64,000 bases of DNA, taken from Salinimicrobium sediminilitoris (GTDB lineage: Bacteria; Bacteroidota; Bacteroidia; Flavobacteriales; Flavobacteriaceae). Under the pieces are notes generated by a model. The model worked only from the letters and a program-made list of their open reading frames with translations. It did no database searches and had not been told where the DNA came from. Where the stretch lies: NCBI RefSeq assembly GCF_020866905.1, contig NZ_JAIVCC010000005.1:856088-920087 (forward strand), written 5' to 3'. Position 1 is the stretch's first letter. The number at the start of each line of letters is the position of its first letter. The translations under genes were made by a program, and so were the position numbers. Shown in pieces: positions 8,941-18,539 of this stretch.

Positions 8941-9309
8941 TCAAAATATACTTTCAAACACCTCCCCGATAGAACACTCCTCACACTTCCCATACATCCA
9001 CAGGCAGTCGATCGTGTCTGTAATCATATGAAAAGCAAGTCCTATCATTACCAGTTTAATGATCCTGTGTTTAATAAAAACTGCTCCGAGGAAGTAAAAC
9101 GGAATAATATATTCAGAATGCAGGGGATGATAGCCTATTCCGCAACGCTCCGGCATAAAAATGGGGTCTGCAAAAACATGGTCAACATCCACCAGCATTG
9201 TCGCCAGTAAAATAAGCCATGCTTTTTTCCAGTTCTTCGGGTCGTACCAATAGGCTATGGCACCTATAAATATGAAGTGGAGAAAATAATGTACCAGCGT
9301 TTGTAGCAT
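8941..9309 (-). CDS. Small membrane protein of the DUF6122 type
   Basis: 122 aa with three to four hydrophobic segments (HYFLHFIFIGAIAYWY, AWLILLATMLVDVDHVF, YIIPFYFLGAVFI, IIKLVMIGLAFHMITDTID). The paired acidic/His motifs DVDHVFADP near residue 41 and HMITDTIDC near 103 resemble the metal-binding pattern of membrane-embedded hydrolases of the YdjM type. Recognised as DUF6122 by overall pattern; the biochemical role is unknown. Single gene. Confidence 0.65.
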   Translation of the reverse strand: MLQTLVHYFLHFIFIGAIAYWYDPKNWKKAWLILLATMLVDVDHVFADPIFMPERCGIGYHPLHSEYIIPFYFLGAVFIKHRIIKLVMIGLAFHMITDTIDCLWMYGKCEECSIGEVFESIF

Positions 9310-9503
9310 TGAGGAATCAAAATTTAAAATTCAGGATTCTTTGTTTCGGGTTGCAAGTTGCGGCTTCAAAATCTGGTCCAAAGTTAGCTTTAATACTCTA
9401 AAAACGCGAAATGGATGAACAGCTTTCACTGTCCATCCATTTTCCAGAACTGAAAGTCATTCCCCCAAATGATTTCAATTCTTAACTTTAGAATGGTGAA
9501 TAA

Positions 9504-9821
9504 TTAATCTGTTTCAGCTTCACTGCAGTCTACACCCTGTATCTGGTCATAAGCCTCCTGGTAGTAATCTCCCCAATAAGGACAATCGCTGAATTCGTTG
9601 TAAAATTCAAGCAAGGCGTTCTTATAGGCTTCGCAGTTTTCTGCGTTCGGATTTTGAGAATATGCCGAAAGGGCATCTGCTACGGGAGCATATTCGCTTT
9701 CGAAATTATTACACCCGGAAATTTCATCGTCGCCACCCGAGTCATCATCACTGGAACAGGCTGTAAGATTAAAAAGTCCGAAGCATAGAATGATTGATAG
9801 AAGTTTAATGGAATTTTTCAT
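9504..9821 (-). CDS. Small lipoprotein, unknown function
   Basis: 105 aa. Signal peptide with lipobox LTACSSDDDSGGDD near residue 22; the acidic residues after the Cys are the usual surface-export type of this phylum. The mature part is acidic with five further Cys residues (GCNNFES, ENCEAYK, DCPYWGD, VDCSEAE), which suggests disulfides. No family recognised. Upstream lies an AT-rich spacer of 209 bp before the DUF4870 gene. Confidence 0.7.
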   Translation of the reverse strand: MKNSIKLLSIILCFGLFNLTACSSDDDSGGDDEISGCNNFESEYAPVADALSAYSQNPNAENCEAYKNALLEFYNEFSDCPYWGDYYQEAYDQIQGVDCSEAETD

Positions 9822-10030
9822 AATTAGTTTTTTGATGTTTGGTTTTTTAATTGGTAGTTATCTTTTATTTAAAGGGATATAGTTCACTATCATGCGCACT
9901 CCCTGTGGTTTTTAAAACCCAATTGGGAGTATAATAAAATACCTTTAATAATTATTTTTTTCATGGTCTCGCTCTGGGGTTTGGTCTTTATCTCGAAGTT
10001 CAAAAATTTCATTTTTAAACTTCCTTTTTC

Positions 10031-10384
10031 TCAAATATTCTGAAACCATTCTTCAAACTTGTTTCCCAAAAAGGGCACAGGTTTAGCTTTGCCGTTAATG
10101 GCATTTATAAGTCCCATGATCCACAAGTACAACAGGAAGAGGGAACCAAAGAAACTCACTATCCATCCCAGAACAGGGATCATTCCTACGGCAAAAACGG
10201 CGAATCCACATACCGTGAGTCCTAAAGATTGCTTGATGTGGTAGGCTGCAAAAGGATCTTTTTTCTCATTGTTCATTACAAATGCTGCTACCAGGCCAAT
10301 GATGGTTAAATAGGCTATAACTGCAATAGTTTTATCACTGGTTCTCTCGTTTTCGGTTTGGGTTTGTGTATTTCCGGTTTCCAT
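10031..10384 (-). CDS. DUF4870 / Tic20-like membrane protein
   Basis: 117 aa. After a hydrophilic N-terminus (METGNTQTQTENERTSDK) come three hydrophobic segments: IAVIAYLTIIGLVAAFVM, SLGLTVCGFAVFAVGMIPVL and FFGSLFLLYLWIMGLINA. The motif FAAYHIKQSLGL near residue 46 and the closing NAINGKAKPVPFLG are typical of DUF4870. Inner-membrane protein; role unknown. Confidence 0.8.
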   Translation of the reverse strand: METGNTQTQTENERTSDKTIAVIAYLTIIGLVAAFVMNNEKKDPFAAYHIKQSLGLTVCGFAVFAVGMIPVLGWIVSFFGSLFLLYLWIMGLINAINGKAKPVPFLGNKFEEWFQNI

Positions 10385-10496
10385 AATCTGTTTTTTAAGG
10401 ATTCAAAAAAGGTGTTTTTAATGGTTGGTTAGCTGCCGGAGTGCTTTTGAGCTCTTAGTAAAACACCGGTAACATTCGGGGAGTAATTCAGAAACT

Positions 10497-11006
10497 TTAC
10501 AGGTTGAATTTCACACCGGCTGCAAGTACCAGCTGACTCCCATCTATGATCACGTATTTAGCTTCAGCAAAAGGGGTGATACTACTTCCAATATCGAAAT
10601 TCGCACCGGCGCCAAGGTTTAAACCAAATCGCCCATCACTGGTTTCCATGGAAGAATCTGCAAAGGGAGCATCGTCTATATCGAATTTGACATGAGTGTA
10701 ATTGAGACCGGCAATACCATAGAAACCGAGGCTCTCACTATTCATAAAATAGTAGTTGGCATTTCCATTTATTTCCCACCAGTTCAAACTCACGCCAGCT
10801 TCATCTTTTGGGAAGTAGTAGATAAAGGCCGGAGAAATGCTTAGATTTTCCAATACAGGGAATTCGGCATTGACACCCAGCCCCAGGTTTTCAATCTCGG
10901 TCCCGTAAGCAGCCATCGCCCCCATTTTTGTATCGGTTTGGGCATTTGTTACAAAGCAACTTCCAAGTATGATCAAAGCGCTGGTAAAAAGTAATTTCAT
11001 TTTCAT
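10497..11006 (-). CDS. Outer-membrane beta-barrel protein (OmpA/OmpX-like)
   Basis: 169 aa. A signal peptide ends at VTNAQ near residue 22; the rest alternates polar and hydrophobic residues in about eight predicted strands (AFIYYFPKDEAGVSLNWWE, NANYYFMNSESLGFYGIAG) and ends in a barrel-type terminal strand (VLAAGVKFNL). The length and pattern fit an eight-stranded porin-family barrel. Function unknown. Not obviously co-transcribed with the DUF4870 gene 112 bp downstream. Confidence 0.75.
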   Translation of the reverse strand: MKMKLLFTSALIILGSCFVTNAQTDTKMGAMAAYGTEIENLGLGVNAEFPVLENLSISPAFIYYFPKDEAGVSLNWWEINGNANYYFMNSESLGFYGIAGLNYTHVKFDIDDAPFADSSMETSDGRFGLNLGAGANFDIGSSITPFAEAKYVIIDGSQLVLAAGVKFNL

Positions 11007-11319
11007 GTTTAAACAGTTTAAAGGTTAGTGTTTTAAAATCTTTCAGAAGTTGTAATTCTGATTGGTGGGTGTAAAAGTCTAAATATTACTAGTTTAATTG
11101 GAAGGAAATTGAGTGAAGAGGGGTTTTGAATTAGTATAGCCGCCTCAAAAATTATTTAGAGGAAATTTTAAAGTGAAACCTGTCAATTATGCCTTAGCCT
11201 AATTCATACTGTACTTATTCTAATGAATAAAGGTATTTAATCAGTTAATTTTTTATTGGATCGTTTATAAAACCTACTTTTATTATGTCAAAACGTTCAA
11301 TTTTTGAATTTATACCAAA
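11007..11319. other. Divergent intergenic region, no feature seen
   Basis: 313 bp between the barrel gene (minus) and the response regulator (plus). AT-rich; it must hold both promoters, but I could not assign boxes with confidence and see no repeat or small ORF. Confidence 0.5.
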
Positions 11320-12084
11320 ATGAGAGTAGCGATCGTAGATGATGAAGTACATTGTGTAGAGGGGCTTGTCCTGCACGTGAAAAGCAAGTTTCCTGAAGCC
11401 GAGATCGTCTTTAAGGGCACCAAACCCGAGGACGCGCTGGTGTCTATTCCCAATGTAAAACCAGATCTATTATTTCTCGATGTGGAGATGCCGGGAATGA
11501 ATGGTTTTGAATTGCTCGATCAACTTTCTGTAGAAAATTTTGATGTTATTTTTACCACTGCCTACAGCCAGTATGCTGCACAGGCTTTTAAAGCCAATGC
11601 TGTAAATTACCTTCTTAAACCCATTGATGAAACAGAATTTGAAACAGCGGTGCTGCAGTGGAAAAAAGAACGGGAAATGAAAAAGACCCTTTCTTCTGAA
11701 AACATGAATGAGCTGTTGAATCACATGAAAAGAGAAGGGATTCTTAAAAATAAAATTGCAGTCCCGGTAACTGAAGGTTACGAGTTTATAGAAACAAATG
11801 AAATTTTATACTGCCAAAGTCAGAATAACTATACCTTATTATTTACCGTTGATAACCGGAAACTTGTATTGAGTAAAACTCTCAAGGAATTTGAAAAACT
11901 GCTCGACAAATACTTTTTCATCCGCATTCATAAGTCCTATCTCATCAATCCCAATTACATGAAAAAGTATTACCGGAATGACGGCGGATATCTTGTGATG
12001 CAGGACGGAAAATCCATCCCGGTAAGCAAAAGTAAAAAAGACCTGATCACCAATTTATTTGATGCAATTACCAAAACAGCTTAA
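11320..12084 (+). CDS. LytTR-family response regulator
   Basis: 254 aa. Receiver domain at residues 1-120: acidic pair DDE at 7-9, phospho-acceptor Asp54 in LLFLDVEMPGMNGFELLD, Thr in FTTAYSQYA and Lys in YLLKPIDE. LytTR DNA-binding domain at about 145-250: FIETNEILYCQSQNNYTLL, LVLSKTLKEFEKLL, FIRIHKSYLINPNYMKKYY, IPVSKSKK. It is the output partner of the histidine kinase that starts 35 bp downstream. Targets are unknown. Confidence 0.92.
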   Translation: MRVAIVDDEVHCVEGLVLHVKSKFPEAEIVFKGTKPEDALVSIPNVKPDLLFLDVEMPGMNGFELLDQLSVENFDVIFTTAYSQYAAQAFKANAVNYLLKPIDETEFETAVLQWKKEREMKKTLSSENMNELLNHMKREGILKNKIAVPVTEGYEFIETNEILYCQSQNNYTLLFTVDNRKLVLSKTLKEFEKLLDKYFFIRIHKSYLINPNYMKKYYRNDGGYLVMQDGKSIPVSKSKKDLITNLFDAITKTA

Positions 12085-12118
12085 TAACATTTCAAATTCT
12101 TCCAATCGACCGGGATCT

Positions 12119-14185
12119 ATGCTGAAGTTTTCAGGAAAACTCCGTAGACCCTTGTGTCTTCTATGGTTCATTCTTATTTTCCTTTGCACTACCTCGGGAT
12201 TTTCTCAATCTCGTCTTGATAGCCTTACAACTTCTTATGAGCAGGAAACCAATGATTCTTTAAGGGTTATTACCGGACTTCAAATGCTTCGGGAACTCCA
12301 CCGGAATGAGCACCGGGAAGAAAAAGAATATTCCTTTGCTCGTGATATTATTCAGGAAGCATTAAACACCGGAGATTCTTTGCTTTATGCGAGGTCACTG
12401 GACAACCTTGGCTTACTCTACAGGTTTCACCAACGATATGATGAAGCGATGCCCCTGCATATCAAGGCCTATAGGCTTATTGAGAATAAGGAGGTTGACC
12501 CGGTATACAAGATGATCTTTGCAAACAATGCGGGGGTGGCTGGGCGTTATGACCAGAGGTATGATACTGCCGTTTCCTATTACATGAAGGCGTTGAAAAT
12601 AGCAGAAAAGGAGAACAATCTTAAAAATATTGCAATTGCGGGTAATGGGATTGGTAATACCCTTGGAAATATAGCCGGGAGGCAGGACGAAGCTTTAAAA
12701 TATTTTGAGCGTTCCCTGGAAGCCGAAAAAGAACGGGGAAACAGTCTTGGGGTAGCCATGAATTACCTGTCTATAAGTGATTATTATATATCTAAAGATG
12801 AATTTGCAAAGGCCCGCGAATATCTTGATGAGTTACTAAGGTTAAACCTGGATAGGAATGATGACTATGGTCTCGCTATAACCTATGAGTTTTATGGTAA
12901 GTCTTACCTGGAGGAGGAAGAAGACCTGGACCGCGCTGCTTCCTATTTTATGGATGCCCTCAAGAGATTCCAGGAACTGGGTGATACACACCGGCAGGCC
13001 CAGATCCAGGGAAGCCTTGGGGATGTACGTTTAGAGCAGGATCGACTTGATCTTGCCCGGGATTACTTCCGGAGATCACTGGAGCTTGCAAAAGATCTCA
13101 ACCAACATGGACTTATCATGGCCAATTCCTATAAACTGGCCCAAATACTTGAAAGGCAAGAGAAACCTTCTGATGCTTTGCAATACCTCAAACAGGGAAA
13201 AGCCTATGAAGACAGTATCAAGCTTGAAGAACAAAATGTTGAAATAGCCGCACTCATTCGACAGTATGATATAGAAAAAAAAGAAGACCATATTCAGCTT
13301 CTTGAGAAAGATAAGGCGCTGCAGCAAACAGTTTTAGACAATCAGCGTCAAAAACTGGAGCAGCGCAGGATACTCGTGTTACTCATGGGCCTTGGATCTT
13401 TGTTCATCCTGGTGATCTTTGGCTTGCAGTACCGCAATATAAGGATGAAGAAGAAGGTCAATGCACGCATTCTGAAAGAGGAAAAAGAAAAGATGAAGGC
13501 GATTTACGAGCGCAATCTTGCCCGTGCAGAGATCCTGGTCACCCGCCTGAGAATCAACCCGCATTTCATTTTTAACAGTCTAAATGCCATCACCTATCTT
13601 ATCCAAAGTCAGCAGAATGCAAAAGCAATGAAATATCTCGTGGTTTTTAGCCGCTATACCAGGATGGTGCTGGAAACCTCCCAAAAACATGTGGTTCCAT
13701 TATCTGAAGAACTTCAGTTAACTCATTATTACCTTACCCTTGAAAAGAATCGTTTTGAGAAGGATTTTTCCTTCGAGATCAAAGGAGATGATATTCCTGA
13801 GGTGGGGAATGTGATGATCCCGCCATTACTGCTGCAGCCGTTGATCGAAAATGCCATCTGGCACGGACTGCTTCCAAGTAAACGCGAGACAAAGACCTTG
13901 CTTCTGGAAGTAATTCCTGAAGGGGAGGATATCTGGATCATTATTGATGATAACGGAGTGGGCAGAAGCGGCACCGGCAAGAGATCTTCTGAAAAAGATC
14001 ATAAAAGCATGGGCATGCAGATCATAAAAGAAAGGATAGAGCTTTACAACAAGAGTTATTCGGGGAATATTGATTTTGAGGTCATTGATAAAAAGGATGA
14101 ACAGGGGAGGCCTGAAGGTACCAGGATCCTTTTTAAACTGAAGCAAAATGCCTTTGCCAAAAATCCTGCGGAATTTTTAACCTGA
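12119..14185 (+). CDS. TPR-containing sensor histidine kinase, LytS/His_kinase type
   Basis: 688 aa from the ATG at 12119. A longer frame opens inside the regulator gene at 12059, but its first 20 residues precede a normal signal-type segment, so I prefer 12119. Order: export signal (LCLLWFILIFLCTTSGFSQS), about seven TPR-like repeats (residues 60-380, presumably periplasmic), a coiled-coil, one membrane segment (ILVLLMGLGSLFILVIFGL near 430), the His_kinase domain with RINPHFIFNSLNAITYLI (phospho-acceptor His), and an ATPase domain with PLIENAIWHGLLP (N box) and DDNGVGRS (G1). It forms a two-gene two-component operon with the LytTR regulator. Confidence 0.92.
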   Translation: MLKFSGKLRRPLCLLWFILIFLCTTSGFSQSRLDSLTTSYEQETNDSLRVITGLQMLRELHRNEHREEKEYSFARDIIQEALNTGDSLLYARSLDNLGLLYRFHQRYDEAMPLHIKAYRLIENKEVDPVYKMIFANNAGVAGRYDQRYDTAVSYYMKALKIAEKENNLKNIAIAGNGIGNTLGNIAGRQDEALKYFERSLEAEKERGNSLGVAMNYLSISDYYISKDEFAKAREYLDELLRLNLDRNDDYGLAITYEFYGKSYLEEEEDLDRAASYFMDALKRFQELGDTHRQAQIQGSLGDVRLEQDRLDLARDYFRRSLELAKDLNQHGLIMANSYKLAQILERQEKPSDALQYLKQGKAYEDSIKLEEQNVEIAALIRQYDIEKKEDHIQLLEKDKALQQTVLDNQRQKLEQRRILVLLMGLGSLFILVIFGLQYRNIRMKKKVNARILKEEKEKMKAIYERNLARAEILVTRLRINPHFIFNSLNAITYLIQSQQNAKAMKYLVVFSRYTRMVLETSQKHVVPLSEELQLTHYYLTLEKNRFEKDFSFEIKGDDIPEVGNVMIPPLLLQPLIENAIWHGLLPSKRETKTLLLEVIPEGEDIWIIIDDNGVGRSGTGKRSSEKDHKSMGMQIIKERIELYNKSYSGNIDFEVIDKKDEQGRPEGTRILFKLKQNAFAKNPAEFLT

Positions 14186-14276
14186 TTCATGTGGTTTGCG
14201 AGATCGATACATTTCACGGTAACTACTCCTATTTTGTTTAGGAAGATTTCGATTTCCGGAATAATTTTTAAAATCT

Positions 14277-14870
14277 GCCGCCCCTCCGGGGCTCTTGATT
14301 TTTGTACGATATAATCCCGGGGTTGAAACCCTGGGCTATAAATATGTCGCCCCTCCGGAGCTTTTTATTTATCCCCTCCTCCGGAGGGGTGCCCGCAGGG
14401 TGGGGTGGGTGTAGACTGAATTTCCAAGAGATCCTGAAACAAGTTCAGGATGACGAGAGAACCATTTTGGAAAGGACTGTAATTTATGAATAGCCCCATT
14501 CAGGTGGGGAATTTAAAATGATGATAATTTGGGCTTCAGCCCAAACCGGTGAGAATTCTATTCTCTGAATTTCTTGTCACTCTTTATTTATGCCGCCCCT
14601 CTGGGGCTCTTGATTTTGGTACGATATAATCTTGGGGTTGAAATCCCGGGCTATAAATATGTCGCCCCTCCGGGACTTTTAATTTATCCCCTCCTCCGGA
14701 GGGGTGCCCGCAGGGTGGGGTGGGTGTAGACTGAATTTCAAAAAGATCCTGAAACAAGTTCAGGATGACAGCAGAACCAGACCGGAAAGGATAGTGACTT
14801 ATGAATAGCCCCCACCTTCAGGTGGGGGATTTAAGATGATAATGATATAGGGCTTTAGCCCAATTCTTTG
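14277..14870. repeat. Tandem 315-bp repeat, two copies, rich in palindromes
   Basis: Copy 1 starts at GCCGCCCCTCCGGGGCTC (14277), copy 2 at GCCGCCCCTCTGGGGCTC (14592): a period of 315 bp. Each carries, in the same order, a GCCCCTCCGGGGC hairpin, GGTTGAAACCCTGGGCTAT, a CCCCTCCTCCGGAGGGG hairpin followed by TGCCCGCAGGGTGGGGTGGG, TCCTGAAACAAGTTCAGGA, a CCCCACC/GGTGGGG-type hairpin, and GGGCTTCAGCCC. A third TCCTGAAACAAGTTCAGGA sits alone at 14900. The rest of the spacer between 14186 and 15056 shows no gene. Mosaics of this kind are REP-like. Confidence 0.85.
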
Positions 14871-14962
14871 GAGTCTGGGTCATAAAGCACTCACGAGATC
14901 CTGAAACAAGTTCAGGATGACGGGTGGAAGGAAGGATGTTCCTTTTTCCGAAGGAAAAAGAA

Positions 14963-14991
14963 AAAGCCGAGATCCATAGGATCCCGGCTTT
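14963..14991 (-). terminator. Terminator of the PD40-amidohydrolase gene
   Basis: AAAGCCGaGATCC-ATA-GGATCcCGGCTTT; read on the minus strand it is followed by a T-rich run. It lies 65 bp past the stop codon of the minus-strand amidohydrolase gene. Confidence 0.75.
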
Positions 14992-15007
14992 AATCTCAAT
15001 CAAGTCT

Positions 15008-15056
15008 AATTTCTAACAGCGCAGCGGTCTAATTTCTAGCAGCGCAGCGGTCTATT
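15008..15056. repeat. Two 23-bp direct repeats
   Basis: GTCTAATTTCTA(A/G)CAGCGCAGCG occurs twice in tandem, followed by a partial third GTCTATTTTA that abuts the stop codon of the amidohydrolase gene. Internally the words GTCTAAT and TTCTAAC again have a 7-bp step. Confidence 0.7.
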
Positions 15057-18000
15057 TTAATGAGCCATACACCCATGCCCCGTGCTCTCCTCATGCCATC
15101 CAAAAGAAGGATTATACCGGTTGTTCTCCCAGTAAAATGGTAACCTTTCTTTTGGCTCGTTTCCTATCTCATTCATGGTTTCAGCGTCATAAAGTCTTCC
15201 GTTGACCATAGTGTAGATGATGCTGTTGGTGTTCTTAATATCCTCCAGCGGATTCTTCTCCATCACGATCAAGTCGGCTAGCTTTCCTTCTTCAAGGGAA
15301 CCGATCTCGCTGCCCAAGCCAATATATTCTGCGGAATTGATGGTAGCAGTTTGCAACGCTTCCATGTTGCTCATGCCGCCCATTTGAATCAGCCAAAGCT
15401 CCCAGTGAGCTCCAAGCCCCTGAAGTTGTCCATGCGCGCCCATGTTCACTTTCACGCCTTCATCAGAAAGTTGTTTGGCAGTTTCTGAAACCAATATTGG
15501 TCCCTGCTCATATTCTTCTTCCGGCAAAGTGGTGCGGTGCCTTGAGCGGGAATCGATCACCGACCGCGGAGTGAAATTCAGAAGTTTTTCATTTTCCCAC
15601 ACATTGGTCTTGTCATAGAAATAATACTCCCCGTTGATTCCGCCGTAGTTAACGATCAGCGTGGGAGTATAACCGGTGTCGCTGTTGCCCCAAAGGGTAA
15701 GCACATCTTTATAGACCGGTGCCACGGGAATATTGTGTTCGATCCCGGTATGCCCGTCCACGATCATGTTCATGTTGTGCAAAAAGGTACTTCCACCCTC
15801 GGGCACCACATTCATATCGAGTTCTTTTGCTGCCTGCATCACCTGCTGACGTTGCTCCCGGCGCGGCTGATTGTAACTTTTAACTGAAGTCGCTCCAAAT
15901 GCCTTGGTCCTTCTCAAAGCTGATCGCGCATCTTCCAGGCTGTTGATCTCTGCTTTAAAATCCCCTTCGGCCCCGTACAGGATGATCCCGGTGGAGTAGA
16001 GGCGTGGGCCAACCATTTCGCCGCTCTTGATCAATTCGGCCATTCCAAAGACGGTTTCACTTAAAGCAGAAGGATCATGTGCTGTAGTCACGCCGTAAGC
16101 CAGGTTAGCGAATGCCGGCCAGTGCTGCTGCGGAGTCAGGCCATATCTAAAGGCGCCAATGTGGGCATGGGCATCCACCATTCCGGGCATTATCGTTTTG
16201 CCTGCCACATCGTAAACCTTCGCATTTCGCGGAACACTTACTTCTGAAGCTGTTCCTATCTGCACGATCTTGTTGCCTTCGATCACAATACTTCCGTTCT
16301 CGATCACCTTATCGCCGTCCATGGTAATGATTCGCGCATTGGTGAAAGCGATCTGTCCCTTCGGAACATCTGTCTTCACCTGCAGCCCGATCTTTGTTCC
16401 CTCTTTGGTGATTGGCGGAATAGAATCCACAGAATTCTCTAAAAAGGTAAACCGCTCGGTAATTTTGTTGGTGAAATATTCGTCTCCTAGAGTCCAGTGC
16501 ACATTCTGGCTGTCGTTTGACCAGTGCAGGTTGATCCCCGCATCTTTCGCCAACTGACTCACCGGAAGGATTTTACTGTCAGGGCCAATTTCCACAGCTT
16601 TTCCAGCCATGACCAGCGGTGCCACGTATGCTTTGTGCAGGTTGCTAAAGGCTACCCATTTATTGTCGGGACTTGGAACCAGTCGGCCGCCGTACTTGGA
16701 TTCGATGTGGGTGCGCTCGTCCTTTCCGTTGAGGTCGATACTCTTCAGGGATTTGGTAAGGTTTCCGAATAAATATCCCCCTGTTTGGAACAGGATACGG
16801 TCATCATTGGTGTTGAACATGGCAAACTCGCCTTCATCGTGGATCTTTTTCATATTTTCTCCGGAAGCCTTCATCAGGTAAATTCCGGGGTTCTTGGTGA
16901 AGGTCCTTCCCAGGTCAGAGTTTCCGCCTTCCTTGTTGAAGACGATCATCTTACCATCGCCTGAAAAAGAAGGGTTCCTGAAAATGCCTTTTTCAGCAGT
17001 TAGTTTTTTTGCATTCCTTCCGTTGAGGTCTACAGTTCTTACAGCGCCCATATTGTTATCGCTCCAGGTCACATATACGATGCTCTTTCCGTCGGGAGAG
17101 AAGCTGGGTTCAAATTCGAATTCTTCAGCATCGGTGATGCGCTGCGGAGTTCCGTTAGGAAGGTTTTTCTTCCACAGGTAACCCACGGCATTGAAGACCA
17201 AAGTTTTCCCGTCGGGGGATGTCACCGCATGACGGATCACTTTCGGATTAAATTCCTCTGTATGTACCTGGTGATCGGTGTGGTGGCTTTCGGCTATTTT
17301 GATGGTGGTGTCGACGTTGAAAGGTATTTCTGAAACATTGGTGTTATCAATGTTCACTTTTTTGATCTTTCCTTCGGCCCACATCACAATGTCTTTGTTG
17401 TTCGGCATCCAGCTGAAACCGGGATATACCCCGAAGATCGCCCATGCCTCCTGCTGGTCTTTGCTCAACTGGTCGTATACCGGCCATTCCTCACCCGTTT
17501 CCAGGTCGTGGATGAACAGTACAGATTTTGTGCGTACCCGCTTTACAAAAGCCAGCTTTTTTCCGTCAGGGGATACCTGCGGTCTTGCAGCACCCCCGGG
17601 ACCTCCGGTTACCCGGTCGATCTCTCCGGTTTTAAAGTCGTAGCGATTGATTACATAGATCTGCTTGTTGGGATCTTTGTTGTATTGGAAAAATCCGCCG
17701 GGGTACTCATCCTGGCTGTAGTAAAGATAACGGCCATCAGAGGAAATACTCGGCTCGTTCATATCCTGCTGTTCGTTCTTCTTTTCCACAAGCTGGATCC
17801 CTGCTTTTCCTGCGCCTAAATGGTACATCCACATTTCCCCGGCACCAAGGGAGCGGCCGGAGGTAAAATGCTTTCGGGCAACGATCGCGTTCCCGTCGGG
17901 CATCCACTCGGAGTTGTTGAGCAGCCTGAAGTTTTCATGCGTGAGTTGTTTGGCATTCTTGCCGGTTGCATCCATGATCCAGATGTTGTCTCCGCCACCG

Positions 18001-18338
18001 GCGTCACTGGTATAGGAGATGCTTTTCCCATCGGGGCTAAACCGCGGCTGCACATCATAGGCCATCCCGCTGGTAAGTGCAGTGGCTTTTCCACCGTCGA
18101 TTGGCATAATGTATAGATCCCCTAAAAGGTCAAAAACGATCTGCTTTCCGTCGGGGCTTACGTCGAGGTTCATCCAGGTACCTTCATCGGTATTGAGGGG
18201 AACTTCTTTGATGTTCCAGTCATCGGTATAGGGATCATTCACGTCCCATTTCTTTTCATCTTTCTTTTCTTCTTCCTGCGCAAATACTAAGGAGGTTGAC
18301 ATTAGCAGCAGCAATGCCAGTAGCGATCTTTGGATCAT
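15057..18338 (-). CDS. Secreted PD40 beta-propeller amidohydrolase
   Basis: 1093 aa. Signal peptide (MIQRSLLALLLLMSTSLVFA) at residues 1-20, then about ten TolB/PD40-type repeats (residues 50-620) with the typical SPDGKxIxF cores: VSPDGKQIVFDLLGD, FSPDGKSISYTSDAGG, VSPDGKKLAFVKR. The amidohydrolase domain (about 660-1050) has GKTIMPGMVDAHAHIGAF (metal-binding HxH), DGHTGIEHNIP and VNMGAHGQLQGLG, and ends EEGKLADLIVMEKNPLEDI. This family is common in Bacteroidota and probably acts in the periplasm on an amide or peptide; the substrate is unknown. A degraded copy of its first codons and upstream region lies at 19265-19371. Confidence 0.9.
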   Translation of the reverse strand: MIQRSLLALLLLMSTSLVFAQEEEKKDEKKWDVNDPYTDDWNIKEVPLNTDEGTWMNLDVSPDGKQIVFDLLGDLYIMPIDGGKATALTSGMAYDVQPRFSPDGKSISYTSDAGGGDNIWIMDATGKNAKQLTHENFRLLNNSEWMPDGNAIVARKHFTSGRSLGAGEMWMYHLGAGKAGIQLVEKKNEQQDMNEPSISSDGRYLYYSQDEYPGGFFQYNKDPNKQIYVINRYDFKTGEIDRVTGGPGGAARPQVSPDGKKLAFVKRVRTKSVLFIHDLETGEEWPVYDQLSKDQQEAWAIFGVYPGFSWMPNNKDIVMWAEGKIKKVNIDNTNVSEIPFNVDTTIKIAESHHTDHQVHTEEFNPKVIRHAVTSPDGKTLVFNAVGYLWKKNLPNGTPQRITDAEEFEFEPSFSPDGKSIVYVTWSDNNMGAVRTVDLNGRNAKKLTAEKGIFRNPSFSGDGKMIVFNKEGGNSDLGRTFTKNPGIYLMKASGENMKKIHDEGEFAMFNTNDDRILFQTGGYLFGNLTKSLKSIDLNGKDERTHIESKYGGRLVPSPDNKWVAFSNLHKAYVAPLVMAGKAVEIGPDSKILPVSQLAKDAGINLHWSNDSQNVHWTLGDEYFTNKITERFTFLENSVDSIPPITKEGTKIGLQVKTDVPKGQIAFTNARIITMDGDKVIENGSIVIEGNKIVQIGTASEVSVPRNAKVYDVAGKTIMPGMVDAHAHIGAFRYGLTPQQHWPAFANLAYGVTTAHDPSALSETVFGMAELIKSGEMVGPRLYSTGIILYGAEGDFKAEINSLEDARSALRRTKAFGATSVKSYNQPRREQRQQVMQAAKELDMNVVPEGGSTFLHNMNMIVDGHTGIEHNIPVAPVYKDVLTLWGNSDTGYTPTLIVNYGGINGEYYFYDKTNVWENEKLLNFTPRSVIDSRSRHRTTLPEEEYEQGPILVSETAKQLSDEGVKVNMGAHGQLQGLGAHWELWLIQMGGMSNMEALQTATINSAEYIGLGSEIGSLEEGKLADLIVMEKNPLEDIKNTNSIIYTMVNGRLYDAETMNEIGNEPKERLPFYWENNRYNPSFGWHEESTGHGCMAH

Positions 18339-18539
18339 ATATAAAGTTTGAGAATTTTAAGAGGGCTAAATATATGGAATGTTTTTATGTTTTTTGGGGA
18401 TGCCAGGAGGTAAGCCGCTCCCTTTAAGTTGGTAGTTTTGGAAACCTGAGTTGCCTCGACAACAATTTTCGTTATGGATTAAGGGAATTTGTCAACAAAA
18501 ACTTGAGAATAGAAGCTTTCTGCTATATTTATCACCTGA

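Noticed and set aside
14302-14493. 63-codon ORF in the 315-bp repeat
   Set aside because: It crosses several palindromes and is not preserved in the second copy.
16270-18116. Several ORFs of 80-120 codons antisense to the amidohydrolase gene
   Set aside because: They are shadows of a long, codon-biased gene with clear PD40 repeats on the other strand.
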